DNA from: DASREM01 sp035652095
GTDB lineage: Bacteria > Acidobacteriota > Terriglobia > Terriglobales > Acidobacteriaceae
DNA: 64,000 nt
Reading direction: 5' to 3'
Assembly: GCA_035652095.1 (NCBI GenBank)
Contig: DASREM010000047.1
Span: forward strand, 1-64,000
Position numbers and translations under genes: made by a program. Shown piece after piece: positions 26,567 through 36,029 of this stretch; position 1 is the stretch's first letter; every line of letters starts with the position of its first letter. The notes below the pieces were generated by a model that did not search any database, had not been told where the DNA came from, and worked only from the letters and a program-made list of their open reading frames with translations.

Positions 26567-29500
26567 ATGCAGGTCGCTTCGCGCGCGGGTGGGATGGCTC
26601 TGCCACTTCTCAGTCCTCTCCAGGAAATCGGGAAAATTTGGAGGAGCTTCGTGAGATCGAATCGCCATCGGTTGGGATCAAGGTATGTCTGCGGGGGCGT
26701 TCTGGCCTCGATCGCGTTGCTGATGCTGCTCGGAGCCGTGATCCTGATGGGCTCCAGCGCAGGGCATGTCCCGACTCTGACCGCCGCAAGCTCCAAAAAC
26801 ATCAGCGTCCAATCCGACGCGCAACGGATGCTGGCGCAGATCCCGATGGCGTTTGAGCCGAACCAGGGACAGACGGATGGGCGCGTCCGGTTCCTATCCC
26901 ACGGCCGCGGTTATGGATTGTTTCTGACTGCCGATGAGGCGGTCCTGGCACTACAAACCGGGCGCTCCACCCGAGACGTCATCCGGATGAGCTTGCAGGG
27001 TGCCAACCCCGCCGTCAATGCCATCGGAAATGATGAGATGCCGGGAAAGAGCCATTACCTGATCGGCAATGATCCTTCCAAGTGGCACCGCAATGTTCCG
27101 CAATTTGCCCGGGTGCGCTATCAAGAAGTTTATCCGGGCATCGATCTGGTTTATTACGGCAGCGATGGCCGGCTGGAGTACGACTTCGAAGTAGGGCAGG
27201 AGACAAATCCCAAAAGCATCGCGCTTCGTTTTATGGGTGCGGACCACCTCCGCGTGACGCAAGATGGAAATCTCGAAATTGCCGGCAAGCGTGGCACAGT
27301 CGCGCTGCAGGCGCCTCGGGCCTACCAGGAGCGAGAGGGAAAGCGGGCGCCGGTGGATGCGCGCTTCGTGCTGCGCGCCGGCAACGAGGTTGGATTTGAG
27401 CTGGGAGCATACGATCGCAGCCAGAAGCTGGTGATCGATCCCGTGCTGTCTTACTCCAGCTTCCTCGGTGGAAGTGGCGAAGAAGCCTGCTCGACGATCA
27501 CCGGGAACCCGGTCACATCGGGGTGTCCTGCGGTTTCGGTCGATCCGGCTTTTAATGTCTACATGGCAGGTTCGACATCGTCCACCGATTTTCCCCTGAC
27601 CCCGTCTCCGACACTGCCGTTTCAGGGCACGCTTGCGGGAACTGCCAACGCATTTGTTACGAAATTCGTTCCCAGCGCCTCCTCGAGCGGGCCGAGCTAT
27701 GTGATCCAGTTCTCGACCTACCTGGGCGGAAATGGTATTGACACCAGCGCGGGGGTTGCCGCAGATGCGGCCAGCAAAGTTGCGGTGGCTGGAACCACCA
27801 CCTCGACCGACTTCCCGACATTGGGCGGGTTCATCCCCGGGCCGCTTTCGGCCAGCGCCGATCATGTATTCGTATCAGAGTTGACGGCGGATGGAAGCGC
27901 CCTGGTGTATTCCACCTATCTCGCCGGGAACGGCACCGAGAAGGCGACTGGCCTGGCTCTCGACATTCGCGGGAACATTTATGTTTCCGGCACAACGACT
28001 TCGACGGACGCCAACACGGGATTTCCCTCGACGGCCGGATCGTTCCAGACAACTTCGCTGGCCACCAATCAGTTCTTCTTCAGCAAGATTGATCCCACCA
28101 AGACGGGAACAGCCTCAGTCCCTTATTCGACGTACGTCGGCGGAAGCACGCCTTCCCCCGGTGTGACGCTGGGTGGCGGCATCGCGGTGGATACAAGCAC
28201 GACCCCGAATGTCTACATCACGGGCGGAACCGATTTCTCCGATCTGAAATTCCTGAACGCGTATCAGACCGCCACCGCAGGAACGCACGCATTTCTTGGA
28301 AAATTCACACCGACCAATGCCACCGGAGCGCAAGAGGTTTATTTGACGCTGTTCGGTGGTAGCGGCACCGATATCGGGACTGGCGTGGCTGTGGACAGTT
28401 CGGGAAATGCTTACATCACGGGCTCAACGACATCTGCGTCCGGGTTCACGCCTCCGAGCGGGATTACCCCATTGCAGTCCACCTTCGGCGGCGCGACGGA
28501 TGTGTTTCTAGCGAAGTTCGGCGTGCCCTGCACCGGTTCGACCTGCACCACCACCAACGTTCCGCTCAGCTACTTTACCTATCTTGGAGGCGCCAATAAC
28601 GAGGCCGCCTTAGGCATTGGAGTGGATAGTATCCAGGGGGCGTTGATCACGGGAACGACCGACGGAACCCTGCCAATTTTAGGTAGTGCTCCTCAGACTA
28701 CATACGGCGGAGGGACAACCGACGCTTTCGTGGCCCGGATCGACACCACTTCGAACTCCACGACAGTCGGACACTTTGCAACTTACCTGGGTGGCGCAGC
28801 AGCCGATGCAGGCACCAGCATTGCCGTGGACAGCTCGGGGACTCCTTATGTGGCCGGTGAGACATTGTCCTCGAATTTTCCCATCAGTTCCGCGCCGGAG
28901 CAGGGCACGCTGAATGGCACCAGCGATGCCTTCCTCAGCAAGCTTGGGCCGACGGTGAGCCTTACCATGGCGCCAACTGCGACTCCGACTACGGTAGGAG
29001 TGGGCAACCAGGTCACATTCAAGTACACGATTACCAATGCCGGCGACCTGGTCAGCCATGCCATTTTCACCGACACGCTGCCGAGCAATGCCACTTTCGT
29101 GTCCGCTACTTCGACGGTCACCAATGCGTGCGGCGCGGCCAGCAATCAAACCGTGACCTGTGACCTGGGTACGATCAATCCCGGAGCGACTACGCCAAGC
29201 GTCAGCATCGTGGTGACGCCGGTCGCGCCCACCCCGCCTGCCACCGGGCCGACTTCGCTTGGTAACAGCGCCACCCTGACCGTCAACGGCTTGACGACCA
29301 GCGCGAGCGCCAGCGCGACGGTGAACGATTTCAATGTCACCGTGGCGCCCGCAACGGTAACGGTTCCCGCCGGCATTGCGGCAACCTACCAAGTCACGGT
29401 GACGCCGACCGGTTCCTTCCCGGACAGCGTTTCGCTTTCCTGCTGCTCGGGGCTCCCGGCCAATGTTGGGACCGTGGTTTTCACGACCAATCCGATTTCC

Positions 29501-29860
29501 AATCTCACCAACGGATCAGCCGCGAGTTCGACGGTGACCATTCCCACCATCATGCGTCCGACGACCACCACGCGCTTGTGGCAGAAGGGCGGACCGTTGT
29601 ACGCGTCGTGGCTTTCGGTCTCGGGGCTGGGACTGCTCGGAATCAGTATCGGAGGAGCGATCTCGCGCAAGCGGAGAATCGTGATGGCGCTGCTGATCGG
29701 CGGGCTGTTCGCGCTGATCGGATTGCAATCGGCGTGCGGTTCGAGCGGGAGCAGTACGACCACCGTGACCGGAACCCCGGCTGGGACTTACAACCTGACG
29801 CTCACAGCCACTTCAGGCACGGCGACGCGGACATTCCCGGTGACACTGGTGGTGCAGTAG
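26567..29860 (+). CDS. Large SBBP-repeat surface protein with C-terminal double-TM module
   Basis: A 1097-aa exported protein. An N-terminal membrane or signal segment (GGVLASIALLMLLGAVIL) is followed by a DUF7948-type domain (MAFEPNQGQTDGRVRFLSHGRGYG...), then at least seven SBBP units such as LGGSGEE...VDPAFNVYMAGSTSSTDFP and LGGNGIDTSAGVAADAASKVAVAG. A DUF11-like domain (MAPTATPTTVGVGNQVTFKYTITNAGD) comes at about 805-910. Near the C-terminus are two hydrophobic segments around RKRR, the second ending QSACGSSGS like a lipobox, then a small beta-rich tail. Start is uncertain: GTG 26561, ATG 26567 or ATG 26594. Probable surface beta-propeller; ligand unknown. Confidence 0.82.
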   Translation: MQVASRAGGMALPLLSPLQEIGKIWRSFVRSNRHRLGSRYVCGGVLASIALLMLLGAVILMGSSAGHVPTLTAASSKNISVQSDAQRMLAQIPMAFEPNQGQTDGRVRFLSHGRGYGLFLTADEAVLALQTGRSTRDVIRMSLQGANPAVNAIGNDEMPGKSHYLIGNDPSKWHRNVPQFARVRYQEVYPGIDLVYYGSDGRLEYDFEVGQETNPKSIALRFMGADHLRVTQDGNLEIAGKRGTVALQAPRAYQEREGKRAPVDARFVLRAGNEVGFELGAYDRSQKLVIDPVLSYSSFLGGSGEEACSTITGNPVTSGCPAVSVDPAFNVYMAGSTSSTDFPLTPSPTLPFQGTLAGTANAFVTKFVPSASSSGPSYVIQFSTYLGGNGIDTSAGVAADAASKVAVAGTTTSTDFPTLGGFIPGPLSASADHVFVSELTADGSALVYSTYLAGNGTEKATGLALDIRGNIYVSGTTTSTDANTGFPSTAGSFQTTSLATNQFFFSKIDPTKTGTASVPYSTYVGGSTPSPGVTLGGGIAVDTSTTPNVYITGGTDFSDLKFLNAYQTATAGTHAFLGKFTPTNATGAQEVYLTLFGGSGTDIGTGVAVDSSGNAYITGSTTSASGFTPPSGITPLQSTFGGATDVFLAKFGVPCTGSTCTTTNVPLSYFTYLGGANNEAALGIGVDSIQGALITGTTDGTLPILGSAPQTTYGGGTTDAFVARIDTTSNSTTVGHFATYLGGAAADAGTSIAVDSSGTPYVAGETLSSNFPISSAPEQGTLNGTSDAFLSKLGPTVSLTMAPTATPTTVGVGNQVTFKYTITNAGDLVSHAIFTDTLPSNATFVSATSTVTNACGAASNQTVTCDLGTINPGATTPSVSIVVTPVAPTPPATGPTSLGNSATLTVNGLTTSASASATVNDFNVTVAPATVTVPAGIAATYQVTVTPTGSFPDSVSLSCCSGLPANVGTVVFTTNPISNLTNGSAASSTVTIPTIMRPTTTTRLWQKGGPLYASWLSVSGLGLLGISIGGAISRKRRIVMALLIGGLFALIGLQSACGSSGSSTTTVTGTPAGTYNLTLTATSGTATRTFPVTLVVQ

Positions 29861-30176
29861 CGGAATGCAGTAGTGGAATATGGACACCCGTATCCTCGCC
29901 GGCCGAATGGGCAACTTGCCATCCCTACCGTTCTTAGCCGCCGAGAGGCGAGAACATGATTCTGCTTGGGATGCTGAGAGCAGATTGCTGCTCAGTACGC
30001 TCATCTGACAGGGTGGACGAACTTTCAACCTTGGTCGCCTTCTTATCGAGAATCGTGAGTGAAGTGGCGATTTTTCGACAACTGAGCCGCTACGACTACG
30101 AACCGACCTGCGCAAATTGCTGGCGGGTGGGCCACACTAACCGTAGGATCATCGCGGAAACATTAATCATAAAGAG

Positions 30177-30217
30177 GGGGTGAGCCACTTCTCGTGCCGC
30201 GAGAAGTGGCGCACCCC
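30177..30217. repeat. Long near-perfect hairpin
   Basis: GGGGTGaGCCACTTCTCG pairs with CGAGAAGTGGCgCACCCC around a short loop, about 18 bp with one mismatch. There is no T-run on the plus side, so it is not a classical terminator. It lies in the 433-base gap 29861-30293 between the SBBP and VWFA genes, which otherwise shows no gene. Confidence 0.6.
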
Positions 30218-30293
30218 TCGGATCTGAACATGCTGCTGGAAGATGTCGCCCACCCGCCGATTTTGTAACAGTTATCGTGCTCTGTCGTGGTAA

Positions 30294-31244
30294 ATGTTTA
30301 TCATGACAAGAAACGCCTGCACTCAAGCCGTTCTCATTCTTGTTGTTGCCCTAGGGTGTTTCGGTGCCTCTGCCCAAGATGCGCCGAGCCCAGTGCAGCC
30401 GACGAGCCTTGATTCGCAAGTGACGGTTCCTTTCTTAGTGGATGACGTGCACGGCAATCCAGCCCCACGCGTTGCGTCCGGTGACCTCTCCATCTTGGAT
30501 AATGGCAAGCCTGCTCTCTCGATAGTCGCATTGCATCGTGGCTCAGAATTGCCCCTTCGATTAGGCGTGGTGATCGATAAAAGCAACTCTCAGAGAAAAA
30601 GTGAAGTCTATTGGGCTGGACTTAAGAGTTTGCCCGCCTTTTTCAAGCAGGCAGTGAATGGAGGAGATGATAAAGCTTTTGTTGAGACCTTCGATACACT
30701 TCCGCTTCCGCCGACCGAATGGATGAGTGCTGAGCAACTCAGTCATTTCACAGTAGACTTAGTTCCCGATGGTGGATCTTCTCTTTTCGACGCGATTGAC
30801 CTCGCGTGCAAGTCTCGTATGAGCGACCGCCAGCCTGCTCGTCGAGTTATTGTGTTGTTGACCGATGGCGGAGACAATCAGAGTCACATCAAGCTGGACG
30901 AAGCGTTTGCTTCAGCGCAGCGCGCAGGAGCGGTGATATTCACGGTCAGCACGATTGAGGAGGGCAACAACTATCAAGAACACAAAACAGCAGGAACCCT
31001 CAAGAAGTTGGCCGACAAGACCGGGGGTATCGCCTTTCTGGATCTTCGCCCAAAAGAGATGCCGAAGGTGTTTTCGCAAATACAAGAGCACCTCGATAGC
31101 ATGTACACGGTGACCTACATTTCTGAAGCGGGCCTGCCAGGGGCATTTCACGAGATTGAAATAAAAGCTGCCGCCGGCAAGAAACTGCGAATACGAGCCC
31201 CGAAGGGATTTTACGGCCCTGCCAGTGGAGACAGCGGTAAATGA
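30294..31244 (+). CDS. Secreted acidobacterial VWFA-type protein
   Basis: A 316-aa exported protein. Signal peptide (TRNACTQAVLILVVALGCFGASAQ) then a short beta domain (VTVPFLVDDVHGNPAPRV...LSILDNG) and a von Willebrand A domain with MIDAS residues DKSNS (about 95-99) and the DGGDN loop (about 184-188). This is the layout of acidobacterial VWFA-related proteins. ATG at 30294 or 30303 are both possible. Likely a metal-dependent adhesion or assembly factor at the envelope. Confidence 0.88.
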   Translation: MFIMTRNACTQAVLILVVALGCFGASAQDAPSPVQPTSLDSQVTVPFLVDDVHGNPAPRVASGDLSILDNGKPALSIVALHRGSELPLRLGVVIDKSNSQRKSEVYWAGLKSLPAFFKQAVNGGDDKAFVETFDTLPLPPTEWMSAEQLSHFTVDLVPDGGSSLFDAIDLACKSRMSDRQPARRVIVLLTDGGDNQSHIKLDEAFASAQRAGAVIFTVSTIEEGNNYQEHKTAGTLKKLADKTGGIAFLDLRPKEMPKVFSQIQEHLDSMYTVTYISEAGLPGAFHEIEIKAAAGKKLRIRAPKGFYGPASGDSGK

Positions 31245-31561
31245 TAACTGTCTAAACTATGCCTTTACACTCACAATATGTTCTGGGGCCCTTCGCTGGT
31301 AGTCGCTGCTGATGAGTGATGGAGCGCTCTCGTGGGTTCGGCCCTAAACAGGATTATTCTTTGGGGACCTGCGCCACCTCGTTGCCGTGATCTCTCTTTC
31401 CAGTTCATCCTGTGCCACCGAGTCATCGCGCGTCATTCCGAAAAGAGGTTTTACGCAGCGCCACGCGATGACGTCGAGTAGCGCGGCCGGGGAATGGCGC
31501 ACACTTGTAATTCCCGATTACACGGGCGAGGACGACCGCGCCTACATCGGAGCTGACGAAT
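31245..31561. other. Intergenic stretch, nothing recognised
   Basis: 317 bases between the stop of the VWFA gene and the stop of the minus-strand NtrC-type gene. I see no gene with ribosome site, no clear terminator hairpin and no repeat. Confidence 0.5.
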
Positions 31562-32971
31562 TTAGGCGCCCGCTGTAAGCTTATGGTGGGACTTCTGCTG
31601 CGCAATGCCGTACTGGCGAATCTTGTACAGCAGCGCTTTGTAGCTGATCTTCAAAATGGCCGCCGCCTGCTTGCGGTTCCAGTTGGTTTCTTCGAGCGCC
31701 TTGGAGATCGCTTCGGCTTCGGCCTCGTCCTTCGCCGTGCGCGCCAACGATTTCAGCCCGCCTCCAGGTTCAGCCGCGTTCTGCGGGTTGGCGTCAAATC
31801 GCGCTCCGCTGCCATCGCTCTTGGGATGGAGTTCGTTGATGGCCAGCTTTTCGTCTCCGAGAATCAGATAGCGCTTGATGAAGTTGCTCAGCTCGCGCAA
31901 GTTGCCGGGCCACGGGTAATCCAGACAGGCTTGCATCATGGTCGGCCCCAGTGGGAGCGGGGCGCGGGCATAGCGTTCCGACATGCGCGACATGAAATGC
32001 TTGAGCAGGATTGGAATCTCTTCCTTGCGGTCGCGCAGCGGCGGCAGACTCAATGTGAACGCGTTCAGGCGGTAGTACAAATCCTCGCGCAGGCGCTTGG
32101 TCGCCAGAGCTTCGGGGATGTTGATGTTGGTGGCGGCCAGGATGCGGACGTCAACCTTGATCACGCTGCGGCTGCCCAGGCGCGAAAATTGCTGGTCCTG
32201 CAGCACGTGCAGCAATTTGGCTTGAAGCAGAGGCGGCATTTCGCCGATTTCGTCGAGCAGGATTGTGCCTTTGTTGCAGAGCTCGAATTTGCCCGGTTTG
32301 GGATGCGTGGCCCCGGTGAAAGCTCCGGCTTCATAGCCGAACAGTTCGCTTTCCAGCAAGTCCGCGGGGACGGCAGCGCAATTTACCTTCAAAAATGTGC
32401 GATGGGCGCGCGGTGACAGCTTGTGAATCAGGCGCGCGAGAACTTCTTTCCCGGTCCCGCTTTCGCCAAGCAGCAGGACTGGAATATCAACATTGGCGAC
32501 CAGCGCGGCCTGCGAACGGATCTTGCGCATGGCGGGGCTCGCCGCGACGAAGAAGACGTCATCGCAGAGCTCTTCTACTTCGCCCGCATAGGCCTGCTGA
32601 TTGGTTCCGAGACACTGATCGATGACGGCGTCGAGTTCGGCTTTCTGGAACGGCTTGGTCAGGTAGTCGTGAGCGCCGAGACGAATCGCCTGCACCACCT
32701 TGCGGGTATCGCTCACGCAGGAGAGCATCACGACCTTGACGCCGGGATAAATCTGGCGCAATTGCTCGAGCGTCTGCAAGCCATCAATGCCGGGCATGAG
32801 CAGGTCGAGCAGGACCAGGTCCGGATGCAGGCCTTTTTGGACGCGTTCCAGTGCTTCCTCGCCGGTGCTGGCAGTGTTGACCTTGTAGTCGTCCACCTCC
32901 AGCAAGGTCTTGATGTAGCGCAGCATTCCTGGTTCGTCATCGACCAGCAGGATGTTGGCCGTGTTGCTCAT
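31562..32971 (-). CDS. NtrC-family sigma-54 response regulator
   Basis: A 469-aa regulator with receiver, AAA+ and Fis-type HTH domains. Receiver: acidic pair D11-D12, phospho-acceptor D56 (LVLLDLLMPG) and YLTKPF. AAA+: Walker A GESGTGKE (about 168-175), the sigma-54 contact loop GAFTGA (about 215), Walker B ILLDEIGE. HTH: NWNRKQAAAILKISYKALLYK (about 430-450). It is translationally coupled to the histidine kinase upstream by an ATGA overlap. Activates sigma-54 promoters once phosphorylated; its recognition helix is nearly the same as in the regulators at 34856 and 45133. Confidence 0.95.
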   Translation of the reverse strand: MSNTANILLVDDEPGMLRYIKTLLEVDDYKVNTASTGEEALERVQKGLHPDLVLLDLLMPGIDGLQTLEQLRQIYPGVKVVMLSCVSDTRKVVQAIRLGAHDYLTKPFQKAELDAVIDQCLGTNQQAYAGEVEELCDDVFFVAASPAMRKIRSQAALVANVDIPVLLLGESGTGKEVLARLIHKLSPRAHRTFLKVNCAAVPADLLESELFGYEAGAFTGATHPKPGKFELCNKGTILLDEIGEMPPLLQAKLLHVLQDQQFSRLGSRSVIKVDVRILAATNINIPEALATKRLREDLYYRLNAFTLSLPPLRDRKEEIPILLKHFMSRMSERYARAPLPLGPTMMQACLDYPWPGNLRELSNFIKRYLILGDEKLAINELHPKSDGSGARFDANPQNAAEPGGGLKSLARTAKDEAEAEAISKALEETNWNRKQAAAILKISYKALLYKIRQYGIAQQKSHHKLTAGA

Positions 32972-33903
32972 TTCGTTTTCCCTTTGCTGGTAGCCGGAGC
33001 TGGCGGGTTCAGCGGTAAGAGGAAGGAAAATTTACAACCCGCCCCTGGCTCGCTCTCCACCCAAATCTTGCCACCCATGCCATGGACCAGGCGCCGCGCG
33101 ATCGCCAGGCCTAAACCCGTACCGTCCGACTGTTTCTCACTTTGCGGGAGCCGGAAAAAATCGTCGAAAACTTCAATGTGATACTCGGGCGGAATACCGG
33201 CTCCGGTATCGGAAACGCTTACTTTCACAGAGTTCGGAATGGACAAGGGCTGCCGACGCCGCTCGCTGGTCACAGTCTTCTGACTGACGCTGCGTCGTTC
33301 CCACATGTACGGTTCGGCATGGAGCCAAACTGTGCCACCCCCGGGGGTGAACTTGGATGCATTCTCCAGCAGGTTGGAGATAATTCTTTGCACCTTGGGC
33401 AGATCGAACGGGAATTCGACAAGCTTATCGTTGGCCAGAAAATAAAGCGCGAGACCTTTCTCCTGGAACCGGTTCGACCACAAGCGGCAAACTTCCGAGA
33501 GGCAGGCATTCATGTCGCCCATCTCGTACTGGGCTTTCATCTCGCCGGTTTCGAGAACGCTGTAGCTCAGGAAATCCTGAATGAAGTGCTGCAGGCGCTG
33601 GCCGCTGGAGCGCATATCACGGAGCACCTCGCGTTGACGATCGGTGAGAGGACCAAGTTTCTCGCTTTGAAGGAGCTCTACATAACCATTCAAGATGGCG
33701 AGCGGTGTTTTGAGATCATGAGCCGCAGAGCCCAGGGCGGTGGTAGTCCGCAGGAACCTTTCACGCAACTGGGTATATTGCTGGAGCAGGTTGTGACCGC
33801 AAGTCGGATCTGGACAAGCTTGTCCATTATTTTCCGGGCATAGCTCGGCGCCGGGAGGGTTCTGCATTTGCGGAAGACACGACTTTTCAGGCGTTGCGGC
33901 CAT
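32968..33903 (-). CDS. Soluble sensor histidine kinase
   Basis: A 311-aa kinase. HisKA with phospho-His62 (GSAAHDLKTPLA), then HATPase with N-box NLLENASKF, G1 DTGAGI and G2 GTGLGLAIA. No membrane helix and only about 45 residues before HisKA, with several Cys (CLPQ, LCPE, ACPDPTC): there is no recognisable sensor domain, so the input may come from a partner or a small cysteine motif. It differs from canonical PrsK, which is membrane-bound. Cognate partner is the overlapping NtrC-type gene. Confidence 0.92.
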   Translation of the reverse strand: MAATPEKSCLPQMQNPPGAELCPENNGQACPDPTCGHNLLQQYTQLRERFLRTTTALGSAAHDLKTPLAILNGYVELLQSEKLGPLTDRQREVLRDMRSSGQRLQHFIQDFLSYSVLETGEMKAQYEMGDMNACLSEVCRLWSNRFQEKGLALYFLANDKLVEFPFDLPKVQRIISNLLENASKFTPGGGTVWLHAEPYMWERRSVSQKTVTSERRRQPLSIPNSVKVSVSDTGAGIPPEYHIEVFDDFFRLPQSEKQSDGTGLGLAIARRLVHGMGGKIWVESEPGAGCKFSFLLPLNPPAPATSKGKTK

Positions 33904-34275
33904 AGCTGGACGATCGTTGTGGCTGACTGCGGGGAGGGTCGTGCCCTGAACTCGGTAACTAGTACGGATTTTGGATGATTGCTATGTCTCGGGATGGTAT
34001 GCCAGGAAGCCTGTCGTGTCAATGGAAAATGCCATGAATTTATCACTGAAGGGAAAAACGTTGCATTCGTAAACATCTCAATTTGTATGGGCTTAAGTAG
34101 CCTAATAGACGAACACAAGGCGAAAGTTACCTTCGCCAAGTTTCTGCTGGAGTAGAGAAGTTCCACCTTACCGGCAATCGCGCGCCCGGAGCCTGCGGCA
34201 TGCATTCGCAAGTGGAGTCGTTTGGCCCCAAAGGTGCGGTATAGAGCAGTTCAGATTCGGAAAAGAGGGGCTCCA
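33904..34275. other. Divergent intergenic region
   Basis: 372 bases between the minus-strand kinase gene and the plus-strand PilZ gene. It must carry promoters for both. I see no clear sigma-54 or sigma-70 match and no gene. Confidence 0.4.
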
Positions 34276-34656
34276 TTGAACCGACGCAGGGCGGAAACCG
34301 AACGCCGCAGATGGCCACGTTTGCCGTTGGCCATTCCGGTATTTGTGCGCAGTCGCGACGAAAAGGGCAAGGAGTTTCTGGAGTTCGCGACCGCACTGAA
34401 CGTTTCTGCAGGAGGTGTGTTAGTAGCGGTGCGCCGCTCTCTGCCGCTTGCAGCACAGGTTTTGCTGGAAATCCCCAGTGCGCCGTTGGCCGCTACCACG
34501 ACTCTGCCGAAGGCCTCGCGCACTCTGCGGGCCCGGGCGTTGCGGGTGTTGCATGCAGAAGGCTACCATTTAGTTGGACTTAAGTTCTCCCGCCCGCTTG
34601 TGAATGGCGATGTAAGCACCCGTGCTGTGCGACGGAAAGTTGCTTCTTCGGTGTGA
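34276..34656 (+). CDS. PilZ domain protein (TTG start)
   Basis: A 126-aa PilZ protein. RRWPR (RxxxR) and NVSAGG (NxSxxG) form a complete cyclic-di-GMP motif, followed by the barrel (VLVAVRRSLPLAAQVLLEIPSAPLA). TTG at 34276 is chosen because GAGGGG lies six bases upstream and the protein then starts at its first conserved residues. It lies between the two-component genes and the sigma-54 activator, so it may link cyclic-di-GMP to the exopolysaccharide circuit. Confidence 0.8.
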   Translation: MNRRRAETERRRWPRLPLAIPVFVRSRDEKGKEFLEFATALNVSAGGVLVAVRRSLPLAAQVLLEIPSAPLAATTTLPKASRTLRARALRVLHAEGYHLVGLKFSRPLVNGDVSTRAVRRKVASSV

Positions 34657-34692
34657 AAAGTTTTTCCCATCAAAAAAGCCCTGAAGGAGTCC

Positions 34693-34726
34693 GATTTCCA
34701 CGGTCCTTCGCGCTTAGTCGGAAATC
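34693..34726. promoter_or_regulatory. Inverted repeat upstream of activator promoter
   Basis: GATTTCC (34693-34699) and GGAAATC (34720-34726) form a widely spaced inverted repeat about 80-110 bases upstream of the -24/-12 element at 34804. It could be an enhancer site for an activator, but the arm spacing differs from the other candidate sites. Confidence 0.3.
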
Positions 34727-34803
34727 AGCGTTTTCCACGTATGTTATTGAATCCTATCGCTGGTAGCCAGGAATAACAGGTGAGTTAAGGGCTGACATTC
34801 ATT

Positions 34804-34819
34804 TGGCGCTCAGTGTGCA
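34804..34819 (+). promoter_or_regulatory. Sigma-54 -24/-12 promoter
   Basis: TGGCGCTCAGTGTGCA matches the sigma-54 consensus TGGCAC-N5-TTGCA with the essential GG and GC ten bases apart. Predicted start is near 34830, 26 bases before the activator ATG at 34856. This suggests the activator is itself sigma-54 dependent and perhaps autoregulated. Confidence 0.65.
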
Positions 34820-34855
34820 ACCTGTTAGTCCGTCACAGGAGAAATAGGCGACTCA

Positions 34856-35923
34856 ATGCCCATTACAGCGACAAATTCTGTCAGTTCTTTGGTTCAATCC
34901 ATAGGCGAGATCCCTCCGGAGAGCATACTGTTCGGCCGTTCTGAGGCGATGCAGAACCTGCGCGAACGCCTCGACAAGGTGGCCTGCGCCAACGTTCCCG
35001 TCCTGATCCAGGGCGAGAGCGGGACGGGCAAGGACATCATCGCGCGCATGATCCACACCCGCTCCCCATGGCGGAGCGGTCCCTATGTGAAGGTGAACTG
35101 CCCGGCAATTCCCGGGACGCTTCTGGAAAGCGAGTTGTTCGGCTACGAAAAGGGAGCGTTCACGGGCGCCTACGGATCCAAGCCCGGACGCGTGGAACTG
35201 GCGCATCGCGGGACGCTTTTCCTGGACGAAATTTCAGAACTCGATTTGGGCTTGCAGTCCAAGTTGTTGCAATTGCTGCAGGATGGCCAGTTCTGCCGCA
35301 TCGGGGCGCAGGAGGACAAGAAAGTCGAAGTCCGCATCGTGTGCGCCACCAACCGGCAGCTGGAAGTCGAGATTGAGAGTGGCACTTTCCGGCAGGACCT
35401 GTTCTACCGCATCAACGTTGTGAATCTGCACATGCCGCCGCTGCGCGAACGCCGCACCGACATTCCGGAACTAGTGAGCTACTTCCTGGAGTATTACAAC
35501 CGCAAGTACAACTGCCGGGCGCGCACTCTTTCTAACGAGTTGATGAGCGTGCTGCAGAAGTACCACTGGCCGGGCAATATTCGAGAACTGGAGAACCTGT
35601 TAAAGCGCTACGTGATTCTCGGAAATGAGGACGTAATCTCGAGCGACCTGGTTTCCCGCGAGCAGGAGTACTTCAATCCTGACATCAACCTGGACGGACC
35701 GATATCGCTGAAAAAGCTGACCCGGCAAGCCGTGCGCGAGCTGGAGCGCAAGGTGATCCTGAAAGTTCTGCAGGCCAATCATTGGAACCGCAAGCAGGCG
35801 GCGCGTGCCTTAAGCATCAGTTATCGCGCTTTGCTGTACAAAATCCGGGATGCCGGATTGCCCCCGAACCGCTCGACGAGGCGGCGTGAAACTCCGATAG
35901 ATCAAGGGGTTGCCGCCGACTGA
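34856..35923 (+). CDS. Stand-alone sigma-54 activator (AAA+ and Fis HTH, no receiver)
   Basis: A 355-aa enhancer-binding protein without a receiver. Walker A GESGTGKD (53-60), GAFTGA loop (100-105), Walker B LFLDEI (121-126), sensor I CATN, arginine-finger region GTFRQDLFYRI and GNIREL. C-terminal Fis HTH WNRKQAARALSISYRALLYK. All catalytic elements are present, so it should be constitutively able to drive sigma-54 promoters and be controlled by its own expression or by a partner. It lies 380 bases upstream of the PEP-CTERM gene, which has its own -24/-12 element. Confidence 0.94.
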   Translation: MPITATNSVSSLVQSIGEIPPESILFGRSEAMQNLRERLDKVACANVPVLIQGESGTGKDIIARMIHTRSPWRSGPYVKVNCPAIPGTLLESELFGYEKGAFTGAYGSKPGRVELAHRGTLFLDEISELDLGLQSKLLQLLQDGQFCRIGAQEDKKVEVRIVCATNRQLEVEIESGTFRQDLFYRINVVNLHMPPLRERRTDIPELVSYFLEYYNRKYNCRARTLSNELMSVLQKYHWPGNIRELENLLKRYVILGNEDVISSDLVSREQEYFNPDINLDGPISLKKLTRQAVRELERKVILKVLQANHWNRKQAARALSISYRALLYKIRDAGLPPNRSTRRRETPIDQGVAAD

Positions 35924-36011
35924 GTGCAGTCTTGCCGATCCCGAACTTGCCAATTCCCCCGCGCAGGTTCCCTGGTAGTTAATCCCCCAGGCTGGAATTT
36001 TGTGTCATCGT

Positions 36012-36029
36012 GGGAACCTGACGGTTCCC
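36012..36029. promoter_or_regulatory. Candidate enhancer site (perfect dyad)
   Basis: GGGAACCTGACGGTTCCC is a perfect 7-4-7 inverted repeat about 150 bases upstream of the -24/-12 element of the PEP-CTERM gene, the usual distance for a sigma-54 activator site. Extra GTTCCCTGG half-sites occur at 35967-35975 and 36036-36044. Confidence 0.5.
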
